Counted from the first letter of the stretch, positions 11,242-21,120 are shown. The stretch is 64,000 nucleotides of DNA from Coemansia sp. RSA 487 (GCA_027577595.1 JANBRJ010000012.1:1-64000), one strand, 5' to 3'. The notes: a model not told the origin generated them from the letters alone. A program made the numbers and translations.

Positions 11242-12076
11242 GCAAAAGTATCCCTTATGATGTTTTGCGGTTTTCCTTTGGTCTTTTTTGCGTTTTTTTT
11301 TTGGTTTTGTGAGCAAGCAAGATTTGTGAATGTGCTTTACTAAAAAAAAGACCCAGAATGAAATAAAGCACACCTACAAGAAGGAGCAGACTAATGGTTT
11401 ACCATCCTTTTATTCCTGTGACCTCTTGTTTGGCCCTCACTGAGTCTGCATTTGGACCACTGATGATTTATACCACGTCCCAGACACAGACCGTTTTCTG
11501 CTCTGTAATCGTATTCTTTCTTTGCACAATACTTTTGTAAGGAACGGTAAGCTGCTGTTTCCAGCGTGAACTCTTCACTTAGCATTGATTCAATGGTGAA
11601 GCGTTTATGGAGCCTGGCAGGCAGATTGGCGATGAAAAGGCCTGTTGCCATGCCTGCTCAAACATCGTGCTTGGAGGAGCTACACCAGTTCCGGCACTTA
11701 TCAAGGAATATCTCGAACTCGATTGTCATCGTCGGAGTCTCAAGGCGGTAGAGTTTCATGCAGGCATCCAACCGCAAGGCGTTTTGGGGATACATCCTAA
11801 CCTAGTGTTATGACACAGCATACATTTGAGAGTGATAAAGAAATTTATTTTGGTATGGAGGCAAATTTGCAAGTTCCTCTGCAGCCGTTACTTTTCCAAC
11901 ACCCTATTCCTCTTTGAAAGCGAACAAAGTGCTGACATCATATCTTTCTGGCCTTCTTTCTCTTTTCCATACCAGTCCAAATTAAATCTGTACTATTTCT
12001 CTCTTTCTCTCCATTTTCTCCATTTTCTTGCACTTGTTTTATTTTATATTTTTACTAGATAAAAAGAGGCAGAAAG
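11242..12076. other. Intergenic region with a retroelement relic
   Basis: An 835-bp spacer between UBP6 and the V-ATPase gene. About half of it is taken up by the decayed gag-like fragment entered separately. The last 100 bp before 12077 is a pyrimidine-rich tract (repeated TTTCTCTC and TTTTCTCCA) typical of a fungal core promoter and leader. No other gene is seen. Confidence 0.5.
11391..11800 (-). mobile_element. Fossil LTR-retrotransposon gag fragment
   Basis: On the minus strand, translated stretches resemble retroelement Gag. There is a helical part with an F..F..KCRNW-like pattern, a LPARLHKRF-type segment, and near the end a degenerate zinc-knuckle-like motif (CLGRGINHQWSKC) followed by basic residues. 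It is a short, broken relic with at least one or two interruptions. No LTRs, protease or reverse transcriptase are visible beside it. A Ty3-type origin is plausible but unproven. Its age cannot be estimated without relatives. Confidence 0.4.
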
Positions 12077-12865
12077 ATGTCTGGAGCACGCGATAATGTC
12101 TTTCCAACACGTATGAATTTGACGGTGACAAAGTCCCGTCTAAAGGGCGCACAAACGGGGCATTCACTGTTAAAGAGGAAAAGTGAAGCACTGACGAGTC
12201 GCTTCCGTATCATAGTTCGCAAGATTGAGGATGCAAAACTCAAGATGGGCAAAGTGATGCAGAATGCGTCGTTCTCACTAGCAGAAGTAGCATACATAAC
12301 TGGTGACATCAGCTACCAAGTGAGAGAGAGCGCCAAGAGTGCAACATTCAAGGTGTCTGCCAAGCAAGAGAACGTGTCTGGCGTGATGTTGCCTGCCTTT
12401 GAGCCCCAGGTGCAAGTGGCAGGGAGCCAATTCGAGCTCACCGGGCTTGGTCGTGGTGGCCAGCAGATTCAGAAAGCACGTGCAGTGTATATTAAGGCTG
12501 TCGAGACGCTGGTCGAGCTTGCGTCGCTGCAAACCGCATTCGTTATTCTCGACGAGGTCATTAAGCTAACGAACCGTAGGGTCAATGCTATCGAGTTTGT
12601 CATTATTCCTAGGATCGAAAACACTGTCTCTTATATCAACTCGGAGCTCGACGAGCTGGAACGCGAGGAGTTTTACCGCTTAAAGAAGATCCAGGGGAAA
12701 AAGAAGGAAAGGGCTGCAAAGGCTCAGAAAGAATTGGACGAAAAGCAAAAGCTTGCTATTGAAGATGGCATGATTCACCAGAACACTGGCACCAACAATA
12801 ACGACGAGGATTCGGGCGTTCGTAATATCCTGTCCGAGCAGAACGATACTGACATTATCTTTTAG
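12077..12865 (+). CDS. VMA8: V-type proton ATPase subunit D
   Basis: Subunit D of the V1 sector. With subunit F it forms the central rotor stalk that couples ATP hydrolysis in the A3B3 head to proton pumping into the vacuole. The 262 residues match family length. The N-terminus ([21 protein letters not shown]) is the most conserved block. It is followed by the long antiparallel coiled coil ([14 protein letters not shown] ... and, near the end, [20 protein letters not shown]). A short acidic, Asn-rich tail closes the protein. Single exon. The start is the first ATG after the pyrimidine-rich leader. Confidence 0.96.
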   Translation: MSGARDNVFPTRMNLTVTKSRLKGAQTGHSLLKRKSEALTSRFRIIVRKIEDAKLKMGKVMQNASFSLAEVAYITGDISYQVRESAKSATFKVSAKQENVSGVMLPAFEPQVQVAGSQFELTGLGRGGQQIQKARAVYIKAVETLVELASLQTAFVILDEVIKLTNRRVNAIEFVIIPRIENTVSYINSELDELEREEFYRLKKIQGKKKERAAKAQKELDEKQKLAIEDGMIHQNTGTNNNDEDSGVRNILSEQNDTDIIF

Positions 12866-13235
12866 TACTTCTTCATTTTGTGTTGTCTTTGCCACTACCC
12901 TCTTAATACGTTTTTTTTTAGTTTTCAACTATTTAATGAGATAACATTTGAAGTATTGGTTAATCGGATATTCCCAGTTTTCTATATTCATAGGACCGTC
13001 TGCATCTTATTTTTGAAAAGAAAAATAAATATAGCTGAGCTTTATATTTATATTTGGCAATGTCGATAGATGGGGAATGACTGTAAGTTATTAAAATAGG
13101 TAGTCTATTTTTTATTTCGCCATATTTATATAAGTTATCCCTTTCCTTTCTTGAGTTTCCAATTTTCTTCCTTTCCATAGGCACATAGCTTGCGTTTCCA
13201 ATTTTCTTCCTTTTCCATAGTTATATAGCTTGACA
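12866..13235. other. Intergenic, upstream of ABC transporter copy 2
   Basis: A 370-bp AT-rich spacer with no gene. The last 80 bp holds a 39-bp tandem duplication (separate entry) directly before the start codon of the second ABC transporter. Confidence 0.5.
13155..13232 (+). repeat. 39-bp tandem duplication in the ABC transporter leader
   Basis: Two adjacent copies, 13155-13193 and 13194-13232, each read GTTTCCAATTTTCTTCC, a CCATAG, and then ATAGCTTG. They differ at a few positions. The second copy ends four bases before the ATG at 13236. The pyrimidine tract plus CCATAG in each copy also resembles a 3' splice acceptor, so a 5'-UTR intron is possible. Confidence 0.75.
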
Positions 13236-16200
13236 ATGATAGATTTCTCAAAGCTTGCTACGCAGGCACGCGCTTTGAAGGATGCATCTTTTTACCCGAC
13301 TATCGATATTTCTCTTATATTGATGACAATCGCTGTGATTTGTCGCAGTAGACAAACAGCAGCAGCAGTAGCTCATCGTCAAGCCAGTCCTTTGGTTCAG
13401 TGCTGCTACACTATGCTTTCTGTCCTTGCCATCATCCAGTGCTCAAGTTGGACCGAGGCTCACTTTCCGTTGTCAGTTGCTGTATTGCCCTTGCTTATAT
13501 TGCAGCCTACTGGCTACTATCCGTTCCAGCTGGTCAACCTGATTGGAATATACAGGTCACTGAGCGGCCACACTGGTGTCGATATTTGGCATCAAATTCT
13601 CTACGCCACAATGCACTCATTTTTGTTGCTGGAAAATCTTGATGCACAAGGCCAAAGAACTTTAAACGACCTAAAGCAGCTTGTTTTTTATACGCAGGAA
13701 CGCCGTTTGCTTTCAATCCAAAGCAGTCGGGATATCAGACTAGAAGATCTCGATGAGCTCCCCTGGCGCATGAATCTCAGCTCAATCGCCAAAGAATTCA
13801 AATACAATGTCAACGAGTCGTTTTTTGTTATCCGTGCAATATTCCGAGCTACATGGCGCCCTATGATTCCCATCTACATTCTCGACTCTCTGCTGAACAT
13901 TGCCACTGTAGGTTCGTCAGTTTTAGACAACCAAATTTTGAAGCTCGTTGACGCGCCTTTAGAACACAGCTGGTATGAGGGCTATATTATTATCATTCTG
14001 GCGTTTTTTGCCAAAATGTTTACAATGCAATTTAGTTGGATAGAGTCGCGTATTATTGACGAGTCAAACCGCATTGCCAAAGCTATTGAGCTTGAACTGT
14101 TTCGTCTTCCGCTGACAAACTCTGGCCTCCGAAAAGAACACTCACTTGCAAGAGCTAAATCCATAGTAACCCCTCTGCCATATCATTTTAGAAGGTCACA
14201 GGCTATAGTAGGTATATTGACCGGTATAGTTGCAACCATAGTGCCCATATATACCCGCATTGGCTGGGTTGGGTTAGTGCCCCTAGCTGTGTCCGCTACA
14301 GTCGGTTTACTCAAACGAATCCTATCAAAGCTACTGGGCACAAGAAATCAATGGATATCAAGTAGCTCGAAAGTTAAGTATAAGGCAGATGTAGGCGAAA
14401 TATTTCACAACATCAAATCCATCAAGATGTTTGGCTGGGAGCGTATGTATGTGGATAGGAGACTGCAAAAGCACTGGAGTGAAGCTGCAGATAAAAGTGT
14501 AGTCCCATGGTACGCACCGATTGTTCGTTTTGTTTGGTTTGTATTTGACATTTTTGATGATGCATCAGACAAGTTTTCGGTATATATTACCATCTACCTC
14601 TTTACAATTTCTAGTTCAGATTCTACGTCCATTATATCTAGTGCCGAGATGTTCCAGCTTAACGTGTTGATGAATAAGTTTATTGACATGGTAATGTCTT
14701 TTAACTCGCGTCTAGAGTCAGTTCGTTGGCTGGTGGATAGTAATTATAAGCTAGAAAAGGTCCTAAGAGGCGATTTTGTCGATTCTCTGCCACATTATCC
14801 ACTCGATTCTGAAAAGGGGGAAAAGACAACATGCTGTTCCAGACCGTCAGTAGCATTAGAAAATTGTGATTTTGCTATGAAAAGAGATGTACCCACTCTC
14901 AAAGGCATTTCATTCAAAGCTAGCGATGGCGAGCTTGTTGCTGTTGTTGGAAAGACAGGGTCAGGAAAATCATCGCTTCTTTTATCAATATGCGGCGAAG
15001 TCAAGAAGACAAGGGGATCTGGTGCTGTATATGGTTCTACTGTATTCATGGAACAATCCCCATGGATTATAAATGATACTATACGCGAGAATATTCTCTT
15101 TGGCCATGACTACGAGGAGGACCATTACAACAAAGTTGTTGAGGCATGCGCACTTGCAGATGATTTGAAGACCTGGGCCAATGGCGATAGAACTGTTATC
15201 GGTGAACGTGGTATCAACATTTCTGGTGGCCAGAGAGCACGTCTGGCGCTTGCTCGTACAGTGTACTCAAAGGCTGACATTTATATTCTTGATGATCCGC
15301 TGTCTGCAGTCGATGCACACGTTAAGCGCCATATTTTGGAACATGTAATTATGGACTCTGGGTTGCTTGGAGGAAAGCTCCGCATTATATCCATCAACGC
15401 AGAAAGCCTGTTGCCCTACTTTGATCAAGTAATAAGGCTAAACGATGGCAAATTATCAGCTATACAACAAGTACCCCAGAAGTATCGGTATATTGCCAAC
15501 AATCATCCAACAACGACCAACGGCAATAGCCCTGGTGGTTCTGGGTCTATTTCTTCACAAAATACAACCGACAATAAGAAATGCGATTTTAACAAAGACC
15601 TCTCGAGTCTCCAAAAAGATTCCACACCAAAGATTCGTGAATGGAACAAATGGAGCAACCTGAAATATGCGATAAAGATTTGTGGGCCTGCATCACTGCT
15701 AATGATCACATTAGCTGGATTTGTCAAGCCTATATTTTACTTTATCATTGATGGATACAAATTGGATTCGCTCAAATCGATACATAGTGGTGGAAAAGGC
15801 AAGAACAATGATGCTGTGTTGAGTTACCTATTTATAAGCATGTTGGATGACATTATGTGTGGAATGCTTGTAACTGTTGATCGATTTATCCGCAGGATAT
15901 TAACCACTAATTACCTGGAACCCCGAATCAAAAGCATGTTTGTTGACAGCATGATTCATGCACCATTATCGTTCTTTGATAGCACAACTAGCACGGATTT
16001 AACATCTGCATACGATTCTGGCTGCAAGTCAATCTCAAAGGGAATCACTAGCTTCCTAATGACCGAGCTATCTGAGGCGCTGGGGATCATCCTGTTAATA
16101 TATCGAGTTGCACGAAATGCGCCTCTGCTGCTTCTAGCCATTCCATTGTTCAGTTGGTATGGAAATAAGCATATATCATACTTTGACCCTATAAAAGCGT

Positions 16201-17564
16201 CATTATATAACATCAGAATGCATACGCGGGTCCTAAATAACAAGACACGTAATATAATTGCTGGTGGAAAGAGACTCATTCGACTCTTAAATGTAGAACC
16301 ATATTTCACAGCACTACATATGGAAGGAATGGACAATATAACAAGGGTTCAGCGGGCGCAGGAGGCAATATTTTCAATGTCAGGGGCAACTAGCAAAGCT
16401 CTGGATAAATTTAGCTACTCCATATTCCATTTGTGCATTCTTGCTCAAAATCAACTTTCTGGACACTGGCTTCCTTCGAATGGCTTTATCGCGTATACAA
16501 GTTTTGCGCAGATGCTCATCTATAACACCATTGGGATCATCGAACTTCCTAGCCGGTTGTTCTTGTCTAATGAGGGGATAAACATTTTTAGACAATACAT
16601 GGAAATAGATCGAGAAGATATTTTGGCCAATGATGCAGTTAAGCCTTCATCCGACTGGCCATCAGAAGGTACAATTGAATTCCGTAACTTTAGCATGAAG
16701 TACCACAATGACCTAGAGTATGCGCTCAAGAATATTAACCTCACGATCAAGCCCGGTGAAAAGATTGGTATAGTTGGACGCACTGGTGCTGGAAAAACAT
16801 CACTCTCCCGTGCAATCTTCCGCCTTATCAGCAGCAATACGTGCGAGGGTTCTATTCTTATTGATGGATGTGATATTTCATCAATAAAGCTTGGCGATTT
16901 GCGTCCAAAATTAGGTACTATTCCACAAGAATCAACCCTGTTCAAAGGCTCATTTAAGCAGAATCTGGATCCACTGATGCAATTTACAATTGAGGATATG
17001 TGGGCTGCGCTGATCAAGTGCAGCATTACCGAGTTTGTTGTGTCAAAGGATATGTGGAGCATCAGTAGTGATGGTGACTATAATGAGGACAATGACTATG
17101 TGATGGAGGAGATGGCTGAGTGGGACCACATGTGGCAAGAATCGGACTGGCAAAAGTGTATATTCCTATGGCTATTCATCGAAAGGCCTCAGCTAAAAGA
17201 TGTGAGAGATAGAAGAGCAAAACACGGGCTAGACAAAGACGTTGGTAACCAAAGCCAGCTCAGTAGCGGACAGAAGCAGCTGTTTAGTCTTTGTCGGTTG
17301 CTGATGCGTAAGTGTAAAATCATTGTCCTTGATGAGGCCACAGCAGATGTCGATACAGAAACTGACAGGGACATGCAGAAGCTGTTTCGCAGTGAGTTCA
17401 AAGACAGCACGGTTCTGACGATTGCACATCGCCTGGAGACGATTATGAGCAGTGACCGTATCATTGTTATGAATGAGGGCAGGGTTGCCGAGATTGGCCC
17501 GCCAAAGGAGCTTATCAAACAGAATAGTTACTTTGCAGAGCTTGTCAAAGCAAACAATTTCTAG
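13236..17564 (+). CDS. ABCC (MRP)-type ABC transporter, copy 2
   Basis: Exporter paralogous to the minus-strand gene at 289-4710; 1442 residues from the ATG at 13236 (the frame is open 6 bases further, but only to a TTG). NBD1 has GKTGSGKSS (about residue 573), ISGGQ (about 662) and ILDDPLSAVDAH (about 683). NBD2 has GRTGAGKTS (about 1180), SSGQ (about 1342) and IVLDEATADVD (about 1362). The two copies share landmarks such as GYYPFQL near the N-terminus, FHNIKSIKMFGWE in TMD1 and HAPLSFFDST in TMD2. They also share a Trp-rich insertion before the NBD2 signature (about residues 1280-1335). The substrate is unknown; vacuolar or plasma-membrane export of conjugates is the family role. The gene is AT-rich compared with the housekeeping genes around it, like its paralogue. 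Confidence 0.94.
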   Translation: MIDFSKLATQARALKDASFYPTIDISLILMTIAVICRSRQTAAAVAHRQASPLVQCCYTMLSVLAIIQCSSWTEAHFPLSVAVLPLLILQPTGYYPFQLVNLIGIYRSLSGHTGVDIWHQILYATMHSFLLLENLDAQGQRTLNDLKQLVFYTQERRLLSIQSSRDIRLEDLDELPWRMNLSSIAKEFKYNVNESFFVIRAIFRATWRPMIPIYILDSLLNIATVGSSVLDNQILKLVDAPLEHSWYEGYIIIILAFFAKMFTMQFSWIESRIIDESNRIAKAIELELFRLPLTNSGLRKEHSLARAKSIVTPLPYHFRRSQAIVGILTGIVATIVPIYTRIGWVGLVPLAVSATVGLLKRILSKLLGTRNQWISSSSKVKYKADVGEIFHNIKSIKMFGWERMYVDRRLQKHWSEAADKSVVPWYAPIVRFVWFVFDIFDDASDKFSVYITIYLFTISSSDSTSIISSAEMFQLNVLMNKFIDMVMSFNSRLESVRWLVDSNYKLEKVLRGDFVDSLPHYPLDSEKGEKTTCCSRPSVALENCDFAMKRDVPTLKGISFKASDGELVAVVGKTGSGKSSLLLSICGEVKKTRGSGAVYGSTVFMEQSPWIINDTIRENILFGHDYEEDHYNKVVEACALADDLKTWANGDRTVIGERGINISGGQRARLALARTVYSKADIYILDDPLSAVDAHVKRHILEHVIMDSGLLGGKLRIISINAESLLPYFDQVIRLNDGKLSAIQQVPQKYRYIANNHPTTTNGNSPGGSGSISSQNTTDNKKCDFNKDLSSLQKDSTPKIREWNKWSNLKYAIKICGPASLLMITLAGFVKPIFYFIIDGYKLDSLKSIHSGGKGKNNDAVLSYLFISMLDDIMCGMLVTVDRFIRRILTTNYLEPRIKSMFVDSMIHAPLSFFDSTTSTDLTSAYDSGCKSISKGITSFLMTELSEALGIILLIYRVARNAPLLLLAIPLFSWYGNKHISYFDPIKASLYNIRMHTRVLNNKTRNIIAGGKRLIRLLNVEPYFTALHMEGMDNITRVQRAQEAIFSMSGATSKALDKFSYSIFHLCILAQNQLSGHWLPSNGFIAYTSFAQMLIYNTIGIIELPSRLFLSNEGINIFRQYMEIDREDILANDAVKPSSDWPSEGTIEFRNFSMKYHNDLEYALKNINLTIKPGEKIGIVGRTGAGKTSLSRAIFRLISSNTCEGSILIDGCDISSIKLGDLRPKLGTIPQESTLFKGSFKQNLDPLMQFTIEDMWAALIKCSITEFVVSKDMWSISSDGDYNEDNDYVMEEMAEWDHMWQESDWQKCIFLWLFIERPQLKDVRDRRAKHGLDKDVGNQSQLSSGQKQLFSLCRLLMRKCKIIVLDEATADVDTETDRDMQKLFRSEFKDSTVLTIAHRLETIMSSDRIIVMNEGRVAEIGPPKELIKQNSYFAELVKANNF

Positions 17565-18478
17565 CATGTTTTTTATGCTTGAACTAAGTATTACAAGCTA
17601 TGCTGGAGGGCTATCTTATGAAAGTGCCAATGTTTATCAAAAATGTCAAACACGAAATGCAAAGCATAATAAGGTAGTTACAATGTAATAAGAATTAACT
17701 ATGGCCATTTCTCAAGGTTAGTTTCATCTATAATGTGAAAGCAAATTGTGACAATGATTAGCTCAGGAAGAGCTAATCATAGAGAGCATATACTATATGC
17801 TTTTATATTTTGTCTAGATTTCGGCAAAACTATAAAGAAAGGATTATGATAACTGGGAAGCATATAATATATACTTCCGGATTGATCGTGTTTTGTTAGA
17901 TGTTTATACAGCTATAAAAAGCTATAAGTTCTATGATAAATAAATAGGAACAGGAGTTCTGTTTTGTCGACTTTACCGACCTTTTGGTGGCTGTCTCGTT
18001 TGAGACTCGTAAAGCCCATACCAATGTAGACGCAATCCCCAGCGACTTTGATCGGCAAATCGTTGCCATGGGAAAGTGCAGGGCACCTTGCTGTGGTGTC
18101 TGTTGCTATGTGGCTGCGAGAGACATGATAGCCTTTACTTTCTGGCTGTTTGGTTGAGCTATTATTATAAAAGCAGCTGGTTAAAAATTAAGGTAAAGGA
18201 AAGTAGAGAACGAAAGAAGCAAAAACTGCGCAGCAACAATGTGGAAGTATTTTTAGCCATTGAAACCAGAATCTGCGATCAGAGTTAAAAAAAATGCTTT
18301 TTAGCTCGAGTTGAGCTGAGTGGAGTGGCTGGGGGAAGCTAAACACAAACTTATTCTGTTGCGGTTCGATCCAAGAGACGAGCAGAGGCTTTCTTCCTCA
18401 ATCTAAAACTTTACTAATTACTGGCACTTTCAATCATCCTAATCGTTTGCACGCGTTAATCCGAACAGCGAAAGGAAA
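17565..18478. other. Gene-free AT-rich stretch with inverted repeats
   Basis: A 914-bp spacer between the ABC transporter and NMT1. No open frame looks like a gene. It holds a cluster of hairpin-forming inverted repeats (17754-17878, separate entry). A B-box-like sequence near 18366 was considered as a tRNA and rejected. Confidence 0.5.
17754..17878. repeat. Three consecutive inverted repeats
   Basis: First: ATGATTAGCTC (17754-17764), a 5-nt loop, and GAGCTAATCAT (17770-17780), a perfect 11-bp stem. Second: GCATATA/TATATGC (17786-17800) around one central base. Third: GGAAGCATAT at 17856 facing ATATACTTCC ending at 17878, with one mismatch. All lie 190-315 bp downstream of the ABC transporter stop codon. 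Confidence 0.75.
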
Positions 18479-19951
18479 ATGTCGGACAGTAAGAACGGCG
18501 ACGACAAGACAACAGGGGCGGCTGAATTTGACGCAGCCAAGCTACAGGAGCTTATCCAGAGACTGGGAGCACAAGTTGTCGAAGACACACCAAAAAACAA
18601 GCTCGAGCGCGAGGTGGAGGCAGAGAAAACCGCAGTGCACGACTTTTGGTACACGCAGCCGGTACCAAAGTCCAGCGATGTGGTCAAGAAGGATGCGCCC
18701 GTGCATCCGCCGCTGCCTCCAGAGAAGATCCCGCAGGAGCCGTACGCGCTGCCCGACGGAATGGTGTGGTGCACGGTCGATATCGAGGATGACACGCAGC
18801 TGCAGGAGCTGCATGAATTGCTATTGAACAACTATGTGGAAGACCCTGATGCGACGTTCCGTTTCAACTACCCGCTCGAGCTGCTGCGCTGGGTGATGCT
18901 GCCACCGGGATTCAACAAGTCGTGGCATGTGGGCGTGCGCAGCTCGGAATCTGGAGAACTGATCGGATTCATCAGCGGTGTGCCTTTCGATATCATGGTG
19001 CGCGACCGGACGATGTCCATGGCAGAGATCAACCTCCTGTGTCTGCACAAGAAGCTGCGCAGCCAGCGTCTGGCGCCACTGCTGATCAAGGAGGTGACGA
19101 GGCGGGTACATCTTGTTGGCATCTTCCAGGCAATATACACGTCGGGGCGCCTGCTGCCCAAGCCTGTCGCTACATGCAGGTACTTTCACCGGTCGCTACA
19201 GCCAAGGAAGCTCGTTGACATTGGATTCTCGGCGCCGCTTGACAAGCAGCAGCTGACAAGACTGGCTGCCACGATGCGTCTTCCCCAGGAAACTGCTACC
19301 AAGGGTCTGCGCCTGATGCGCAAGGGCGATGTAGGGCAGGTGCGCAAGCTTCTCAACCGCTTCCTCAAGACGCGCTACGAGCTGGTGCCTTCGTACACCT
19401 CGGACGCCCAGGTCGCCCACTGGCTTCTGCCGCGCGAAAAGGTCCTGTGGTCCTATGTGGTCGAGGATAATGATCGTCCTGGCAAGATCACCGACTTTTT
19501 CTCCTTCTTCTCGCTGCCCAGCCAGGCGCTGAAGGCTGGCTCCCGCAAGAAGACTGCAGGCAAGAAGACCGCAAGTGGTTTGCAGAAAAAGCCTGGAAAC
19601 GATACGCTCTATGCAGCGTACACCTACTACTATGCCACAACCACCGGTAGTGATGTGTCGCTAACGGCTGAGGAAGAGAGCAGCTGTGACGGTGCCAAGA
19701 AGAAAAAGACGCTACTTAAGGAGAAGCAAGACGAGCTCATCAAGGGAAGGCTGGTTGAGCTGTTTGGAGACGCGCTTGTGCTGGCCAAGAACGCTGGATT
19801 CGACGTCTTTAACTGTCTGGACATGATGGACAATGCCTTGTTTTCCAAGGAGCTCAAGTTTGGCAGAGGCGACGGCTTCCTGCGCTACTACTTTTACAAC
19901 TACATGGCCCGCGACACTGCATCTGCCAAGGTTGGCTTTGTCATGCTTTAA
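18479..19951 (+). CDS. NMT1: Glycylpeptide N-tetradecanoyltransferase (N-myristoyltransferase)
   Basis: Transfers myristate from myristoyl-CoA to the N-terminal glycine of substrates such as Arf GTPases and G-alpha subunits. The 490 residues hold two tandem GNAT-like halves. The family signature EINLLCLHKKLRSQRLAP (about residues 182-199) is intact, as is the substrate-binding start YALPDGMVWCTVDI. The C-terminus KVGFVML ends in a hydrophobic residue whose carboxylate is the catalytic base in this family. A Ser/Lys-rich segment (about 355-370) and KKKKTLLKEKQDEL are loop insertions. The N-terminal about 60 residues are polar and probably ribosome-targeting, as in other NMTs. Confidence 0.96.
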   Translation: MSDSKNGDDKTTGAAEFDAAKLQELIQRLGAQVVEDTPKNKLEREVEAEKTAVHDFWYTQPVPKSSDVVKKDAPVHPPLPPEKIPQEPYALPDGMVWCTVDIEDDTQLQELHELLLNNYVEDPDATFRFNYPLELLRWVMLPPGFNKSWHVGVRSSESGELIGFISGVPFDIMVRDRTMSMAEINLLCLHKKLRSQRLAPLLIKEVTRRVHLVGIFQAIYTSGRLLPKPVATCRYFHRSLQPRKLVDIGFSAPLDKQQLTRLAATMRLPQETATKGLRLMRKGDVGQVRKLLNRFLKTRYELVPSYTSDAQVAHWLLPREKVLWSYVVEDNDRPGKITDFFSFFSLPSQALKAGSRKKTAGKKTASGLQKKPGNDTLYAAYTYYYATTTGSDVSLTAEEESSCDGAKKKKTLLKEKQDELIKGRLVELFGDALVLAKNAGFDVFNCLDMMDNALFSKELKFGRGDGFLRYYFYNYMARDTASAKVGFVML

Positions 19952-20219
19952 ATTGGTTGTTAAAATTTATAACTTTTCCCAGTCTTTAGTGCCAAGCATT
20001 TTTTTTAAAAAAAAAAATACTGTCAAAAGTGACGTCAGTTGCAGCAGCTGTCGATATTTTTAGAAAGCGATTTTAAAGACAACGGTAGTCTCTTTTATCT
20101 CCGCAAACCAATTTGAATTTCCTTTTTTTACTATTGTATATTTCTCTATTTTTGCCTCTCCTTGCTTGCTGTCTCTTGCATTTGTCCATATTGTTTCCAG
20201 CGTCGTCTTGCAAACAAGG

Positions 20220-21120
20220 ATGGAATTCAATCGCTTTAGGTACGGCAATCCCAAATAGCCTTGGACTCTTTGCTTTCGACATCCCCAAAGAGCTCGTCGG
20301 AGCCAATTGAAATGTTTTCTTAAAGATTACTTCCAATTTAATATGCTGTAGGTCGTCTATACCGTTTGGCGGGCTCTCGAGACAAGAGATTCTGCGGGGA
20401 GCAGCCAACAGGCTCTTGTACTCCAAGTTCTACACATACTACTACATCGGAATGTCAATCCTAGGTCTTGTATCGCTAATAACCGCGCTTGTCGAGTCAT
20501 GTCCGTCGTTGTTTTTCATAGTAATCGAGTCGACGCTATGCATATGCATGCTGCTGGAGATAATAACGCGGGCGGTGGCTACGCAATGGTCGTTTCTTAC
20601 TTCGTGGTGGAATTACTTTGATATAGTTATTGTGCTATTCTGCGGAGTCACTTTGATATTGCTGTCTGGCGGATGTTCGGCAGGATCGAACTCCGAGGAG
20701 CTGATCAACACTATTTTGCTGGTTGTCCGTAATGCGGCACAGGTTTTCAGACTTTTGGCGACGATACGGAAGAATAGGCGTCAGATGAATGCCCGCGAAC
20801 TCAATGTGGACATTGACGGCAGCTCGGGGTTCCTTGACATTATCCACGATATCGATGGCTTGGCCATGGATGCTGAGCCCGAGTACCATATTCCTGCTGG
20901 TCAGCACCCACTATCCCAACAGCAGCAGGGAGCTGCTAATAACGAGAGCTATGACTTCAGACTGTCCATTGACTCGTTTAGCGACAACGACGGTGTATCG
21001 CCGCCCCCATCTGATCCGCAAGCACAGATTCACAGATCAAACAGCAGGTCGTCGGCCACATCTGTCCGATCGGCTTCTGAACGGATCACTGGTAGAAAGA
21101 AAAACACCGGTGCAAACTAA
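20220..21120 (+). CDS. Four-helix voltage-sensor-like membrane protein (two exons)
   Basis: Spliced model: exon 1 20220-20239, GTACGG donor, acceptor CTGTAG ending at 20351, exon 2 20352-21120. It encodes 262 residues starting MEFNRFRSSIPFGG. Four predicted membrane helices lie at about 36-54, 60-78, 93-111 and 126-146. Acidic residues occur in helix 2 (Glu66, Glu76) and helix 3 (NYFDIVIV, Asp97). Basic residues line helix 4 (Arg133, Arg140, Arg146, then KNRRQ). This is the layout of an ion-channel voltage-sensor domain without any S5-S6 pore. The helix-4 arginines are 6-7 apart rather than every third residue, so voltage sensing is uncertain. The Ser-rich tail (about 190-262) is disordered. 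Its stop lies 54 bp from the convergent GPI10 stop. Confidence 0.7.

Noticed and set aside
18300-18400. tRNA-like sequence (GGTTCGATCC B box with an upstream A-box-like GAGCTGAGTGG)
   Set aside because: The T-arm cannot pair (only one or two of five pairs) and no acceptor stem is found.
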